Shown: positions 8,649 through 17,160 of the stretch, in pieces
Layout of the letters: every line of letters begins with the position of its first letter
Position numbering within the stretch: the first letter of the stretch is position 1
Assembly: GCF_900105535.1 (NCBI RefSeq)
Contig: NZ_LT629779.1
Span: forward strand, 372,001-436,000
DNA: 64,000 bases
Direction of reading: 5' to 3'
Origin: Pseudarthrobacter equi
GTDB taxonomy: Bacteria > Actinomycetota > Actinomycetes > Actinomycetales > Micrococcaceae
Notes under the pieces: generated by a model
Told to the model about the DNA's origin: nothing
The model's input: only the letters and a program-made list of their open reading frames with translations
The model's database searches: none
Made by a program: the position numbers and the translations under genes

Positions 8649-9377
8649 TTAGGACTCGGGCCTGGGTCCAGGCTCGCCGGACGGCCGCGCGGATGCCTTG
8701 AACCGGCGTCGGGAGTTGGCCAGGTGGCTGCGCATGGCCGCGGCGGCGGCAGCCTCGTCACCGTCAGCGATGGCGTCCAGGATGGACCGGTGCTCCTGGA
8801 CCACCTGGTCGAAGTGGTCCCGCGCGTAGTGCTCGACGCCGGTCATCAACCGGGTGCGGGGCATGGCAATCATCGTCTGGCCCAGTGCTGCGAGGCAGTC
8901 GGAGTAATACGGGTTGCCGGAGGCCGCCGCCACCGCCCGGTGGAAGTCGAAGTCCGATTTCATGGCATGGGACGGGTGTCCCGCGCTCTCGGTGAACGCC
9001 TCCAGCGCAGTGCCCACAGCCCGCAGTTGCCGTTCCGTATGGTTGCGCGCCGCCAGGGCCGCGGCCTCCGTCTCAACGCCCATCCGGAACTCCAGCAGGT
9101 GCAGCCGGTCCTCGGTGGTGGCCACTGGACGGGCCCCGGGTACAGCCTGGGGCCCGTCCGACGGCGGCGTGAGGGCGAAGCTGCCGCGCCCCCGTTCGGT
9201 TTCCACGAGCCCTTCGGCCTGGAGCCTCGTCAGCGCGGCACGCACCACGGTCCGGCTGACGCCGAAGTCGCTGATCAGGGTGTTTTCGCTGGGAAGCTTC
9301 TCACCCGGCTGGATGATGCCGTCAACGATGCGGTTGCGAAGGTCGGCGGCGAGGTCCGCGGTGAGGTTCCGGCTCAT
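8649..9377 (-). CDS. GntR family regulator, FadR/FCD type
   Basis: This 242-residue regulator has an N-terminal GntR winged helix (LRNRIVDGIIQPGEKLPSEN, then FGVSRTVVRAALTRLQAEGL) and a C-terminal FCD helical ligand domain from about residue 88 (DRLHLLEFRMGVETEAAALA) containing the usual D...H metal-site residues (FDFHRAV and the later HRSILDAI). It is 23 bases behind the talarate/galactarate dehydratase gene and read in the same direction, so it is probably co-transcribed and controls that operon. The TTGTNNNACAA palindrome at 10590-10602 matches the FadR-subfamily binding consensus and is the likely operator. Confidence 0.9.
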   Translation of the reverse strand: MSRNLTADLAADLRNRIVDGIIQPGEKLPSENTLISDFGVSRTVVRAALTRLQAEGLVETERGRGSFALTPPSDGPQAVPGARPVATTEDRLHLLEFRMGVETEAAALAARNHTERQLRAVGTALEAFTESAGHPSHAMKSDFDFHRAVAAASGNPYYSDCLAALGQTMIAMPRTRLMTGVEHYARDHFDQVVQEHRSILDAIADGDEAAAAAAMRSHLANSRRRFKASARPSGEPGPRPES

Positions 9378-9400
9378 GGCTCAAGGTTACGGCTTCAGCG

Positions 9401-10528
9401 TTATGCGCCGAACTCCACGGAATCGGTGGTCCAGGCGCGGGCCTGGTCGCTGAGCGTGACGCCGAGGCCCGGGCGGTCCGGAACGATCATGCGGCCGTCC
9501 TTGGTTTCGAGGCGCTCGTTGAACAGCGGGTCCAGCCAGCCGAAGTGCTCCACCCACGGCTCGCGGGGGTAGGCCGCGGCGAGGTGCAGGTGGATTTCCA
9601 TGGCGAAGTGCGGGGCCAGGCCCAGGCCGCGTTCGTCCGCGAGGGCGGCGAGGCGGAGGAACTGGGTGATGCCGCCGACGCGCGGGGCATCAGGCTGGAT
9701 GATGTCGCAGCCGTTGGCGGCGATGAGGCCCTTGTGCTCGGCCACGGAGGCCAGCATTTCACCGGTGGCGATGGGGGTGTCCAGGACATGCGCCAGGTGC
9801 GCGTGGCCTTCGAAGTCGTAGGCATCCAGCGGCTCTTCGATCCAGATGAGGTTGAACTCCTCGAGGCGGCGGCCCATGCGCAGGGCTGTGGCCCGGTCCC
9901 ACTGCTGGTTGGCGTCCACCATCAGCGGAACGTCCCAGCCGATGTGTTCGCGGATGCCGGCCACGCGGCGCAGGTCCTCGGCCGAATCCGGCAGGCCCAC
10001 CTTGATCTTGATGCCGCCAATGCCCTCCTCGATGGACTGGGTGGCGCGTGCCTTGACCTCGTCCAGGGAGGCGTTGAGGAAGCCGCCGGAGGTGTTGTAG
10101 GTCTGTACGGAGTCGCGGTAGGAGCCCAGGAACTTGGCGAGGGGGAGGCCGGCGCGCTTGGCCTTGAGGTCATAAAGGGCGATGTCGATGGCGGCCAGGG
10201 CCTGGGTGGCGACGCCGGAGCGGCCCACCGAGGCGCCGGCCCACAGGAGCTTGGTGTAGATCTTGGCGATGTCGTTGGGGTCCTCGCCAATGATGCCCTC
10301 GGCCACCTCTTTGGCATGGGCGTACTGGGCAGGGCCGCCGGCGCGCTTGGAGTAGCTGAAGCCGATGCCGGAGTGGCCCAGTTCGGTGGTGATTTCGGCG
10401 AAGAGGAAGACCACCTCGGTCATGGGCTTCTGCCGGCCGGTGAACACCTTGGCGTCGCTGATGGGAACGGCGAGGGGGAGGCGGGCGGTGGACAGCTTGA
10501 CGTGCCGGATCAGGTCGACGGTGCTCAT
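9401..10528 (-). CDS. L-talarate/galactarate dehydratase
   Basis: This 375-residue enolase-superfamily enzyme closely matches my memory of Salmonella L-talarate/galactarate dehydratase along its whole length: VFTGRQKPMTEV, GFSYSKRAGG, KLLWAGASVGRSG, the KIK base motif, VDANQQWDRATA, WIEEPLDAYD, the loop IQPDAPRVGG and the catalytic HFAMEIHLHLAAA strand. The reaction dehydrates galactarate or L-talarate to 5-keto-4-deoxy-glucarate, the same product as the nearby glucarate dehydratase, so the two enzymes feed one downstream route that is not in the window. It leads an operon with gntR and has a clear operator upstream. Confidence 0.92.
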   Translation of the reverse strand: MSTVDLIRHVKLSTARLPLAVPISDAKVFTGRQKPMTEVVFLFAEITTELGHSGIGFSYSKRAGGPAQYAHAKEVAEGIIGEDPNDIAKIYTKLLWAGASVGRSGVATQALAAIDIALYDLKAKRAGLPLAKFLGSYRDSVQTYNTSGGFLNASLDEVKARATQSIEEGIGGIKIKVGLPDSAEDLRRVAGIREHIGWDVPLMVDANQQWDRATALRMGRRLEEFNLIWIEEPLDAYDFEGHAHLAHVLDTPIATGEMLASVAEHKGLIAANGCDIIQPDAPRVGGITQFLRLAALADERGLGLAPHFAMEIHLHLAAAYPREPWVEHFGWLDPLFNERLETKDGRMIVPDRPGLGVTLSDQARAWTTDSVEFGA

Positions 10529-10576
10529 GGATTCTCCTAAGGGCGGGACTGGGCTCCTTCGCCCACCTTCTTAGGA

Positions 10577-10602
10577 TACAAGTTTAAAACTTGTACTACA
10601 AG
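10577..10602. promoter_or_regulatory. overlapping palindromes, candidate GntR operator
   Basis: Two palindromes overlap upstream of the talarate/galactarate dehydratase start. One is a 19-base palindrome at 10577-10595 (arms TACAAGTTT and AAACTTGTA around one A). The other is CTTGTACTACAAG at 10590-10602, which fits the TTGTNNNACAA consensus of FadR-type GntR regulators. The gntR gene is the second gene of this operon, so feedback control is likely. Confidence 0.65.
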
Positions 10603-10637
10603 CACGATCCGGCAAGCCGTGATTGTTGGCCCCCGGG

Positions 10638-11426
10638 TCAGTCCGCCTTCCGAAGTCCACCCAGCCCGGCCACCAGGGCATCGAGGCCCAGCGTGAAGGC
10701 GGCGTCGGCGGCGCGGAGGGGGTCCGCGGCCGCTTCGGTGCCCTCCGGAGCTTGGGTGTATCCGCGGAGTGCGGTGCCCGCAGCCCCGCGGACGGCAGCG
10801 GTGAAGTACGGCGTGGATTCGGCCATGGTGCCGGGATCGAAGATGTCTTCCGGCGCGGTGACGTCGTACGCGGAGCCAAAAATGAACGACTCCAGCGCCA
10901 CGATGGCGGAGATGATCCGCTCCTGGGGGAAGCCGGCGTCGAGGAATCCCTTGCTGACCGTCTCGTACATGGCCAGCGTCTGGGGCGCGTCGGTAACCGG
11001 CAGTACGGCGATGACCGGAATCAGCGGCGTGTGCTCGGCGAAGACATTGCGGTAGCTCCAGGCCCACGTCCGGACCGCGTCATCCCAGGGGGCGGCGCCA
11101 AAGGAGGATACATCCACCAGGGACATCAGGTGGTCTTCCACCAGCAGCAGGACGTCCTGCTTCGACGACACGTGGTTGTAGAGGGCTGAGGGTGCCACCT
11201 CGAGGAGTTTGGCCAGGGCGGCCATGGTCAGGCCGTCGTACCCCTTCCTGCCCACGAGCTCCAGGGCCGCCGCGGTGATGCCTGCCTTGTCCAGTACCGC
11301 CGAGGAAGGCCGTCCGGCGCGCCTTCTCCGGACCCCGCCGTCGGTAGCCGGACGTTGCTGTGCTGCTGGTACTGCCGGCAATTTCTGCCCTTTCCTCGGT
11401 GTCCTCCGCATTATTGCACCAGGCAC
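10638..11426 (-). CDS. TetR family regulator, likely polyamine repressor
   Basis: This 262-residue protein (248 if started at the internal ATG 11411) has a basic, disordered N-terminal leader, then a TetR helix-turn-helix (AALELVGRKGYDGLTMAALA, followed by VAPSALYNHVSSKQDVLLLV) and a TetR_C-type ligand domain. It is divergent from putrescine oxidase, and a palindrome with 12-base arms overlaps that promoter. The same palindrome occurs at the agmatine deiminase promoter. I infer that this protein represses both and responds to a polyamine or an aldehyde derived from it. The regulator's ligand is not shown by sequence. Confidence 0.9.
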   Translation of the reverse strand: MPGAIMRRTPRKGQKLPAVPAAQQRPATDGGVRRRRAGRPSSAVLDKAGITAAALELVGRKGYDGLTMAALAKLLEVAPSALYNHVSSKQDVLLLVEDHLMSLVDVSSFGAAPWDDAVRTWAWSYRNVFAEHTPLIPVIAVLPVTDAPQTLAMYETVSKGFLDAGFPQERIISAIVALESFIFGSAYDVTAPEDIFDPGTMAESTPYFTAAVRGAAGTALRGYTQAPEGTEAAADPLRAADAAFTLGLDALVAGLGGLRKAD

Positions 11427-11458
11427 TTCCGCTGCCCGGCCGGACGGGCTATAGTTCT

Positions 11459-11483
11459 ACTAAATGAATGCCATTCATTTAGT
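11459..11483. promoter_or_regulatory. TetR-type operator upstream of putrescine oxidase
   Basis: A near-perfect palindrome with arms ACTAAATGAATG and CATTCATTTAGT around one central base lies just downstream of a good -10 hexamer (TATAGT, 11450-11455) and before the putrescine oxidase start. A bound repressor would cover the transcription start. The same inner 21-base palindrome is present at 31947-31967. Confidence 0.8.
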
Positions 11484-11517
11484 GGTTTCCATCACCCGGG
11501 ACCGCAGAGAGGACATC

Positions 11518-12909
11518 ATGCTGAACCTGAACCGCGACGTCGTCGTCGTAGGAGCCGGGCCGTCCGGACTCACGGCCGCCCGCGAACTGAAGAAGGCCGG
11601 CCTCAGCGTCGCCGTACTCGAGGCCCGTGACCGGGTGGGCGGGCGCACGTGGACCGGAACTGTGGACGGCGCCATGCTGGAAATCGGCGGCCAGTGGGTC
11701 TCCCCGGACCAGGAAGCGCTCCTGGAACTGCTCGAGGAACTGAACCTGGAGACCTACCCGCGCTACCGCGACGGTGAGTCCGTCTACATCGGCGCCGACG
11801 GCGTCCCCGTGCGCTACACCGGCGACTCGTTCCCCGTGGACCCGGAAACCGCCGTCGAAATGGACCGCCTGGTGGCCATCCTGGATAAGCTCGCGGCTGA
11901 GATTGGGCCCGCCGAGCCATGGGCGCACCCGAAGGCCCGGGAACTGGACACCATCTCGTTCCATCACTGGCTGCGGCAGAACTCGGCCAGCGAGGAAGCC
12001 TGCAAGAACATCGGCCTGTTCATCGCCGGCGGCATGCTCACCAAGCCCGCGCACTCCTTCTCGGCCCTGCAGGCCGTCCTCATGGCAGCGTCCGCGGGCT
12101 CCTTCACCAACCTCACGGACGAGGACTTTATCCTGGACCGCCGCGTGGTGGGCGGCATGCAGCAGGTTTCGCAGCTGCTGGCGCAGGACCTCGGCGACGA
12201 CGTCGTGCTTAATTCCCCGGTGCGCACCGTCAACTGGGAGCCCGACGCCGAGGGCGGGCACCGCGTGGCCGTTGAATCAGACCGCGCCACCGTCAACGCC
12301 CGCTTCGTCATCATGGCCGTCCCGCCCAACCTGTACTCCCGCGTCTCGTTCAACCCGCCGCTGCCGCGCCGCCAGCACCAGATGCACCAGCACCAATCCC
12401 TGGGCCTGGTCATCAAGGTCCACGCCGTGTACGCCACGCCGTTCTGGCGTGACAAGGGGCTCTCGGGCACCGGCTTCGGCGCTGATGCCCTGGTCCAGGA
12501 GGTCTACGACAACACCAACCACGCCGATGCCCGCGGTACCCTGGTGGGCTTCGTGTCCGATGAGAAGGCTGACGCCGTCTTCGAGTTGAGTGCCGAAGAG
12601 CGCAGGAAGGCGATCCTTGCGTCCGTCGCCGGTTACCTCGGCGACGAAGCTCTCACTCCCGAGGTGTACTACGAATCCGACTGGGGCTCCGAGGAGTGGA
12701 CCCGCGGCGCCTACGCTGCCAGCTACGATCTCGGCGGCCTGCACCGGTACGGGAAGGACCAGCACGCCCCGGTGGGCCCCATCTACTGGTCCTCCTCCGA
12801 CCTCGCCGCCGAGGGCTACCAGCACGTGGACGGTGCCATCAGGATGGGCCGCCGCACCGCGGAGCGTATCGCCGAAGTGGCGCGCGTGTCCGTTCCTGCG
12901 GGCGCCTGA
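11518..12909 (+). CDS. puo: putrescine oxidase, flavin amine oxidase
   Basis: This 463-residue FAD enzyme oxidises putrescine to 4-aminobutanal with release of ammonia and hydrogen peroxide. The dinucleotide motif GAGPSG is at 12-17, followed by VLEARDRVGGRTW and the substrate-domain blocks IGLFIAGGMLTKPAHSF, EVYDNTNH and YESDWGSEEWTRGAY, with a C-terminal FAD loop AEGYQHVDGAI. These blocks match Rhodococcus and Kocuria putrescine oxidase closely. ATG 11518 has a GAGAGGA ribosome binding site and aligns with known N-termini; an in-frame ATG at 11464 falls within the operator. It is divergent from its probable TetR regulator. Confidence 0.92.
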   Translation: MLNLNRDVVVVGAGPSGLTAARELKKAGLSVAVLEARDRVGGRTWTGTVDGAMLEIGGQWVSPDQEALLELLEELNLETYPRYRDGESVYIGADGVPVRYTGDSFPVDPETAVEMDRLVAILDKLAAEIGPAEPWAHPKARELDTISFHHWLRQNSASEEACKNIGLFIAGGMLTKPAHSFSALQAVLMAASAGSFTNLTDEDFILDRRVVGGMQQVSQLLAQDLGDDVVLNSPVRTVNWEPDAEGGHRVAVESDRATVNARFVIMAVPPNLYSRVSFNPPLPRRQHQMHQHQSLGLVIKVHAVYATPFWRDKGLSGTGFGADALVQEVYDNTNHADARGTLVGFVSDEKADAVFELSAEERRKAILASVAGYLGDEALTPEVYYESDWGSEEWTRGAYAASYDLGGLHRYGKDQHAPVGPIYWSSSDLAAEGYQHVDGAIRMGRRTAERIAEVARVSVPAGA

Positions 12910-12922
12910 CCGCGCTGGCAAA

Positions 12923-12934
12923 TAAGCATGCTTA
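12923..12934. promoter_or_regulatory. TAAGCATGCTTA palindrome before PPOX-family gene
   Basis: A perfect 12-base palindrome sits 53 bases before the start of the pyridoxamine-oxidase-like gene and is followed by CTAATAG. The same AATAAGCATGCTTA 14-mer occurs before marR at 24269. It may be an operator shared by stress genes. Confidence 0.45.
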
Positions 12935-12987
12935 CTAATAGGCTGGCGGTGGGGAGTGTCCCCGACTCCAGACGAACGAGGTGAGGC

Positions 12988-13470
12988 ATGACTGACGCCC
13001 AGAGCATCAGCAAGGTTACTGAGATCATCAACGATTCCAAGATCGGAATGGTCACCACCATCAACGAAGAAGGCGCCCTCGTCAGCCGGCCGCTGGCCGT
13101 CCAGGAGGTCAAGGACGACGGCGACATGTGGTTCTTCACCGGGCTCGGCACCTCGCAGGTTGCGCACGTCCGCGCGGACTCCCGCGTGAACGTCTCCTTC
13201 GGCAAGAACACCGAGTGGGTTTCCGTCGCCGGGACCGCAGAGGTGGTCACGGACCGCGCCAAGATCCACGAAATGTGGAACCAGGTTGTTGAGGCATGGT
13301 TCCCGGACGGGCCGGACACCCCCGAGGTATGCCTGCTCCGGGTGGATTCGGACTCTGCAGAATACTGGACCAGCCCGGGCGGTACGGCGGCCACGGTGCT
13401 GCAGTGGGTCAAGTCCAAGGTGACGAACAGCCGCATGAGCGTCGGCGAGAGCGGCACCGTGGAGCTGTAG
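12988..13470 (+). CDS. PPOX-type flavin-binding protein, general stress 26-like
   Basis: This 160-residue protein has the split-barrel fold signature of pyridoxamine 5'-phosphate oxidase-like proteins, specifically the general stress protein 26 group: an N-terminal helix, then KIGMVTTINEEGALVSRPLAV, DMWFFTGLGTSQVAHVRA and VNVSFGKNTEWVSVAGTAEV strands. Proteins of this group bind FMN, FAD or F420 and are often stress induced; the reaction is usually unknown. It has an ACGAGGTGAGG ribosome binding region and a strong terminator after it. It appears to be a single-gene unit with the TAAGCATGCTTA palindrome in its promoter region. Confidence 0.85.
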   Translation: MTDAQSISKVTEIINDSKIGMVTTINEEGALVSRPLAVQEVKDDGDMWFFTGLGTSQVAHVRADSRVNVSFGKNTEWVSVAGTAEVVTDRAKIHEMWNQVVEAWFPDGPDTPEVCLLRVDSDSAEYWTSPGGTAATVLQWVKSKVTNSRMSVGESGTVEL

Positions 13471-13487
13471 GGCCACTGTGTTTGAGT

Positions 13488-13522
13488 AGGTGCGGGGCAG
13501 CGGACGGCGCTGCCCCGCACCT
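13488..13522 (+). terminator. stem-loop after PPOX-family gene
   Basis: A 14-base perfect stem (AGGTGCGGGGCAGC paired with GCTGCCCCGCACCT) with a short loop ends at 13522 and is followed by TTCGT. It lies 18 bases after the stop codon and probably ends transcription of the gene at 12988. Confidence 0.75.
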
Positions 13523-13637
13523 TTCGTATGTGGCGCCGTTTGTGCCATCAGAAGTGATTTGAGGAGTAACCTGGCCGTTGCCGGGATGGCTGCGAAAGGC
13601 CCGTAGACATTCGGTCGGCCCGAACCTACTATGAGCC

Positions 13638-14351
13638 ATGCGCCAGACCGGCCGGTCCGCAACCGCCGCGGTCTTGCTCGTTATTGGGGCAGGACTGGCG
13701 GTTCTGGGTGTGCTGGTCCACTACGGATTCATGAGTGTCTACGGCGATGTCACGGGCAGTGCATTCGATGGACTCATGTGGGGGTTGACGGCCGGTCCCT
13801 CCAAGTTGGCGCTCCTGCTGGTAACCCTCTTCGCCCTTATTGGTTTCGTGCTTTCGGTCAGGCGGTGGATGCGGCTGACGGCTGTGGCTATTCCGGCCCT
13901 TATGCTGATCGGCATGTTTGCTGTCACGCCCTTGGCCCTGGGGCAGCGTTTCGAGACGCAGTACGTCTCGTCTCCACAGTGCGTGACAGAGGGGACGGCT
14001 GAGCCCATGGCCTCGGCGGATCGAGCAGCCCAGCAGGTGTTTGATTCCATCAGCCACGTGGGCCAATTCAGCGGCGGGGGCATGAGTGGTGTGGGCGGTT
14101 GTACCCGTTGGTTCAAGCTCTCGGGGGACGTCGACGTGCTGCAGCACTATCGCGCTCAACTGACGGCAGCCGGGTGGAAAGTGGTCGAGGACGACGGTCA
14201 CCATCTGCGGGCGCATTTATACGGCAGGGCATTCGATGTGATGACCTGCCCGCGGGGTGGCGTGATCTGGGCGGGGAATGACGGTGACCCCTCCTACGGA
14301 CAGGGGCGATCCGGACTGGTTGGCACGGAAATCTGTCCCCACGACCTTTAA
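13638..14351 (+). CDS. membrane protein of unknown function
   Basis: This 237-residue protein has three predicted membrane helices in its first 95 residues (TAAVLLVIGAGLAVLGVLV, LALLLVTLFALIGFVLSV and VAIPALMLIGMFAV), then a mainly extracellular domain of about 140 residues with four cysteines (SSPQC, GGC, TCPRG, TEIC), two possible disulfides. The soluble part has a pattern (DVLQHYRAQLTAAGWKVVE) seen in small actinobacterial secreted domains. I do not recognise a family. It stands alone, 167 bases after the previous gene. Confidence 0.7.
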   Translation: MRQTGRSATAAVLLVIGAGLAVLGVLVHYGFMSVYGDVTGSAFDGLMWGLTAGPSKLALLLVTLFALIGFVLSVRRWMRLTAVAIPALMLIGMFAVTPLALGQRFETQYVSSPQCVTEGTAEPMASADRAAQQVFDSISHVGQFSGGGMSGVGGCTRWFKLSGDVDVLQHYRAQLTAAGWKVVEDDGHHLRAHLYGRAFDVMTCPRGGVIWAGNDGDPSYGQGRSGLVGTEICPHDL

Positions 14352-14453
14352 CTAATGGCGCCGAGTCACTCGGCTGCCTGCGCGGATTTGGGGAATCCTT
14401 TTGCTGGTGTTGACTTCCCCTCATACGGGTTTGTACCTTTAAGTACACTCTGA

Positions 14454-14463
14454 ACCGATCGGT
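14454..14463. promoter_or_regulatory. ACCGATCGGT palindrome, candidate TetR operator
   Basis: A perfect ten-base palindrome ACCGATCGGT lies between a candidate promoter (TTGACT 14410-14415 and TACCTT 14434-14439, 18-base spacer) and the start of a two-gene operon that encodes a TetR regulator. ACCGATCGGT cores are common in AcrR/TetR operators. Autoregulation is likely. Confidence 0.55.
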
Positions 14464-14489
14464 ACAAAGAGATGACGAAAGGAAATCCG

Positions 14490-14957
14490 ATGTCGCGACC
14501 TCCACTTCCCCCGTTCGATGAAGTTTCTGCCGTCCTGAAAGTACGCAGCGCTGAGGATGCATGGAACACGCGTGATCCTGAGCGGATCTCGCTTGCCTAC
14601 AGCGAGGACAGCCGGTGGCGGAACCGTTCAGTGTTCCTGACGGGTCGTCCGGCGATCGTGGACTTCCTCGCCGGTAAGTGGGAGCGGGAAATGGACTACC
14701 GGCTGATCAAGGAACTCTGGGCGTACACCGGGAACGTGATTGCGGTGCGCTTCGCCTACGAGTTTCACGACGCTACCGGGCAGTGGTTCCGGGCGTATGG
14801 CAACGAGAACTGGCAATTCGACGATGACGGACTCATGACCCACCGCCACGCGAGCATCAATGACGTGGCGATCGACGAATCCGGGCGCAAGTTCTTCTGG
14901 GATCACTCGGGCCCGCGACCGGCGGACCACCCGGGCCTGACTGAGCTTGGCCTGTAA
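14490..14957 (+). CDS. SnoaL/NTF2-like protein, DUF1348 type
   Basis: This 155-residue protein has the NTF2-like cone fold pattern of the DUF1348 group: [40 protein letters not shown], a [18 protein letters not shown] strand and the ending [19 protein letters not shown]. Members are small hydrolase-like or carrier-like proteins of uncertain role. I chose ATG 14490 because GAAAGGA is six bases upstream; ATG 14472 in frame has a poorer site. It overlaps the following TetR gene by one base (TAATG), so the pair is one operon, probably repressed by that TetR protein and induced by an unknown small molecule. Confidence 0.85.
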   Translation: MSRPPLPPFDEVSAVLKVRSAEDAWNTRDPERISLAYSEDSRWRNRSVFLTGRPAIVDFLAGKWEREMDYRLIKELWAYTGNVIAVRFAYEFHDATGQWFRAYGNENWQFDDDGLMTHRHASINDVAIDESGRKFFWDHSGPRPADHPGLTELGL

Positions 14958-15523
14958 TGCCCCGAACGGTACTCGATCGATCAGACGCGGTTCGGGCCCT
15001 CGCGGGCGTCTTCCGCCGGCGGGGTTTCGAGAGCGGATCGTTGTCGGTCATTCAGCAGGAGACCGGCATAGGACGGGGCAGCCTTTACCACTTTTTCCCC
15101 AACGGGAAAGCGGACATGGCTGGGGCCGTCCTGGCCCAAGTGCGCGACTGGTTCGACCATCAGGTGTTTGAGCCGCTCCGCACAGCGGACGACGCAGCTC
15201 AGGCGGTGACGCTCATGTCGCAGGTGGTGGAGGAGTACTTCGCCTCCAGGGACAGGGTGTGCTTGTTCGCTGCCATGACCCTGGGGGAAGAGCAGGAAAC
15301 CTTCGCCCGGGAGGTTCGTTCGTACTTCGCCGACTGGGTGAGCGTACTCGCGGAGACGCTGCACCGCGGTGGAATTGCCGAGTCCGATGCCGCTGACCTC
15401 GCAGTAGACGCGGTGGCAGCGATACAGGGCGGATTGATCATGACCCGCGCTCTCGACGACGATGCCGTGTTCACCGGCATCGTTTCCCGCATTGATCGCC
15501 GGCTGCATGCCGCGCTGACCTGA
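14957..15523 (+). CDS. TetR/AcrR family regulator
   Basis: This 188-residue regulator has an N-terminal TetR helix-turn-helix (LAGVFRRRGFESGSLSVIQQ, then GIGRGSLYHFFPNGKADMAG) and an all-helical ligand domain with a C-terminal pattern (AADLAVDAVAAIQGGLIMTR) common to YcdC/LmrA-like regulators. It is translationally coupled to the DUF1348 gene. The ACCGATCGGT palindrome upstream of the pair is its probable operator. Confidence 0.9.
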   Translation: MPRTVLDRSDAVRALAGVFRRRGFESGSLSVIQQETGIGRGSLYHFFPNGKADMAGAVLAQVRDWFDHQVFEPLRTADDAAQAVTLMSQVVEEYFASRDRVCLFAAMTLGEEQETFAREVRSYFADWVSVLAETLHRGGIAESDAADLAVDAVAAIQGGLIMTRALDDDAVFTGIVSRIDRRLHAALT

Positions 15524-15628
15524 CGTCATGCGGTACGTCCCGCAGCCGGCCGGTGGACAGGTCGGCTCGGAGTGGGGTCAGCGAGAAATTGCAACCTGTT
15601 GCGAAGCGAAGACCGGGACAACTTCCCG

Positions 15629-16231
15629 CTAGTTCTGCCCCGTCAGCGCGCCCAGCACCGCAGGCAGGAGGACGTCGTTGCGGCCCCACACCGGGTCCAG
15701 GATTTCCACGTACCAGGAATCAGCCAGTAACAGGGCCAGGGAGTCGTTGGTCTCGTCGGACCAGGCCTTGATCTGCTCTTCATCCACGGGGTTCTCGCTG
15801 GACCCGAGCACCGTCACCACCTCCGAACCATCCAGGGTGACGGGGATGGCAGCGCTGCTGGCCTCGCCCGGGGCGTGGGCGATGGTCACAAGCTCCGTGC
15901 GGGTGGACAGTGCCAGCAGATCGCCGGCCGTCGCGGCACTGCAGAACCCGGTGACGTACTGCCGTTGCGCTGCGCGGCCGTCCTGGATGCCGGGCTGGGA
16001 TTCCTTGGTGAACAGCCCGTTCCGGTTCAGCTCCGCCAGCGCGGCGGCGATCGGGTTGGTTTCGTCGTCGTAGTCTGCCGCGAAGTGCCCGGGCTGGTAG
16101 GAACTTCCACCCTCCAGCCAGCGCGCGGTCAGTTCACCGGCAGCCTCAAGTGTGGTGGCCTGCCGCCAGACCCCGCGGTCCTCCAGCAGCCGGCCGTACT
16201 GGTCGCGGGCTGGTATTTCCTCTGGCTTCAT
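15629..16231 (-). CDS. conserved hypothetical protein, DUF6919-like
   Basis: This 200-residue soluble protein has AAGELTARWLEGGSSYQPGH, IAAALAELNRNGLFTKESQP and AQRQYVTGFC, a layout I associate with the actinobacterial DUF6919 group, though that name is from memory and uncertain. No catalytic motif is apparent and there is no signal peptide or membrane segment. The gene is followed on the same strand direction by nothing recognisable and lies 54 bases after the membrane-protein gene at 16286-16933, so they may be co-transcribed. Function is unknown. Confidence 0.7.
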   Translation of the reverse strand: MKPEEIPARDQYGRLLEDRGVWRQATTLEAAGELTARWLEGGSSYQPGHFAADYDDETNPIAAALAELNRNGLFTKESQPGIQDGRAAQRQYVTGFCSAATAGDLLALSTRTELVTIAHAPGEASSAAIPVTLDGSEVVTVLGSSENPVDEEQIKAWSDETNDSLALLLADSWYVEILDPVWGRNDVLLPAVLGALTGQN

Positions 16232-16285
16232 TCTGGGATGCTATCCCCGCCGGCGGTGGGCGCTCCACCGCTCCCGACACACCAC

Positions 16286-16933
16286 TTAACCTGGCCCCTG
16301 CGCCTGGCCCGCCGGAATGCCCGCCGCCCGCTCGGCATCGGCGAGGGAGGCAGCCAGGCTGGAAACGGCGTCGGGATACTCCTTCCCACCGGCGGAACCG
16401 CTGCCGTGGCCGGGAACGCTCCGAAGCTCTTCAGCCGCCCGTATGGCCTTGATCAGCGCGGATGTTTCGGGAAGGCGGACATCGGTGAGGCCTGGGTAGT
16501 CGATGCTGCACGCAGGATCCAGCTCGTAGCGGCTCCACCGGGCCATCAGCTCATCGTGCCTGGCCCGGGCCGCCTGATGCGCTGCCTCCCGCGCAAGATC
16601 ATCCCGACGGCGTGAGCGTCCGGCCAGGTAGCGCGGCGTCCAGCGGTACGCACCGATGCCCGCTGCCACGGCGGCGCCGGCCAGGAACAGGCCGGTCCAA
16701 GGGGAAATCAGCGTAGGGATCAGCAGCGCGGGAACTGCCACGCATGAGCCAAGGAAAAGGTCCCAGAAGAGCTGGTCCGAACGCTGCCCCCCGCCGTCGG
16801 ACGCCAAGAGGGTCCTGCGCCGCACCACAAAAACCGTGGCGGCAACGCTGGCTACCAGCACCGGCCCGCACAGCACCAGCGCCCAGGCACCCTCAACGAG
16901 TCCCTGCACAAGTCCTTCCGTCACGGCTGCCAC
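16286..16933 (-). CDS. membrane protein of unknown function
   Basis: From GTG 16933 this is a 215-residue protein. It has one hydrophobic segment near the N-terminus (WALVLCGPVLVASVAATVFV), a second and third around residues 60-95 (LFLGSCVAVPALLIPTLI, then GLFLAGAAVAAGIGAY), and a basic, helical cytoplasmic tail with many Arg and Ala residues (SRRRDDLAREAAHQAARARH). I prefer GTG 16933 because TGGAGGT lies seven bases upstream; a longer frame from 16981 has no good site. No family is recognised. Confidence 0.6.
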   Translation of the reverse strand: MAAVTEGLVQGLVEGAWALVLCGPVLVASVAATVFVVRRRTLLASDGGGQRSDQLFWDLFLGSCVAVPALLIPTLISPWTGLFLAGAAVAAGIGAYRWTPRYLAGRSRRRDDLAREAAHQAARARHDELMARWSRYELDPACSIDYPGLTDVRLPETSALIKAIRAAEELRSVPGHGSGSAGGKEYPDAVSSLAASLADAERAAGIPAGQAQGPG

Positions 16934-17160
16934 CTGGCACCTCCAGCGTGCGCCCGGGCCGCGGAATCCCGGGCTGGTCATTCAATTGCACCCTGTTCCG
17001 TCAGCGCGGTCAATGTCGGCTGCGTGCGGGCGTTTTGCCGCCGCGGGGAAGGGTACGTTTCCCGTGTACTGCAGGTGCAGCGCTGCTGCACGGCTTGGGT
17101 GCGCAGGCTTGATGCGCATCCCAGGGGTGCCGGGCGCGCTTTGGGACGGGAGATGAACCG

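Noticed and set aside
11464-11517. N-terminal extension of putrescine oxidase from ATG 11464
   Set aside because: It lies in the operator, lacks a ribosome binding site, and characterised putrescine oxidases start at the position matching ATG 11518.
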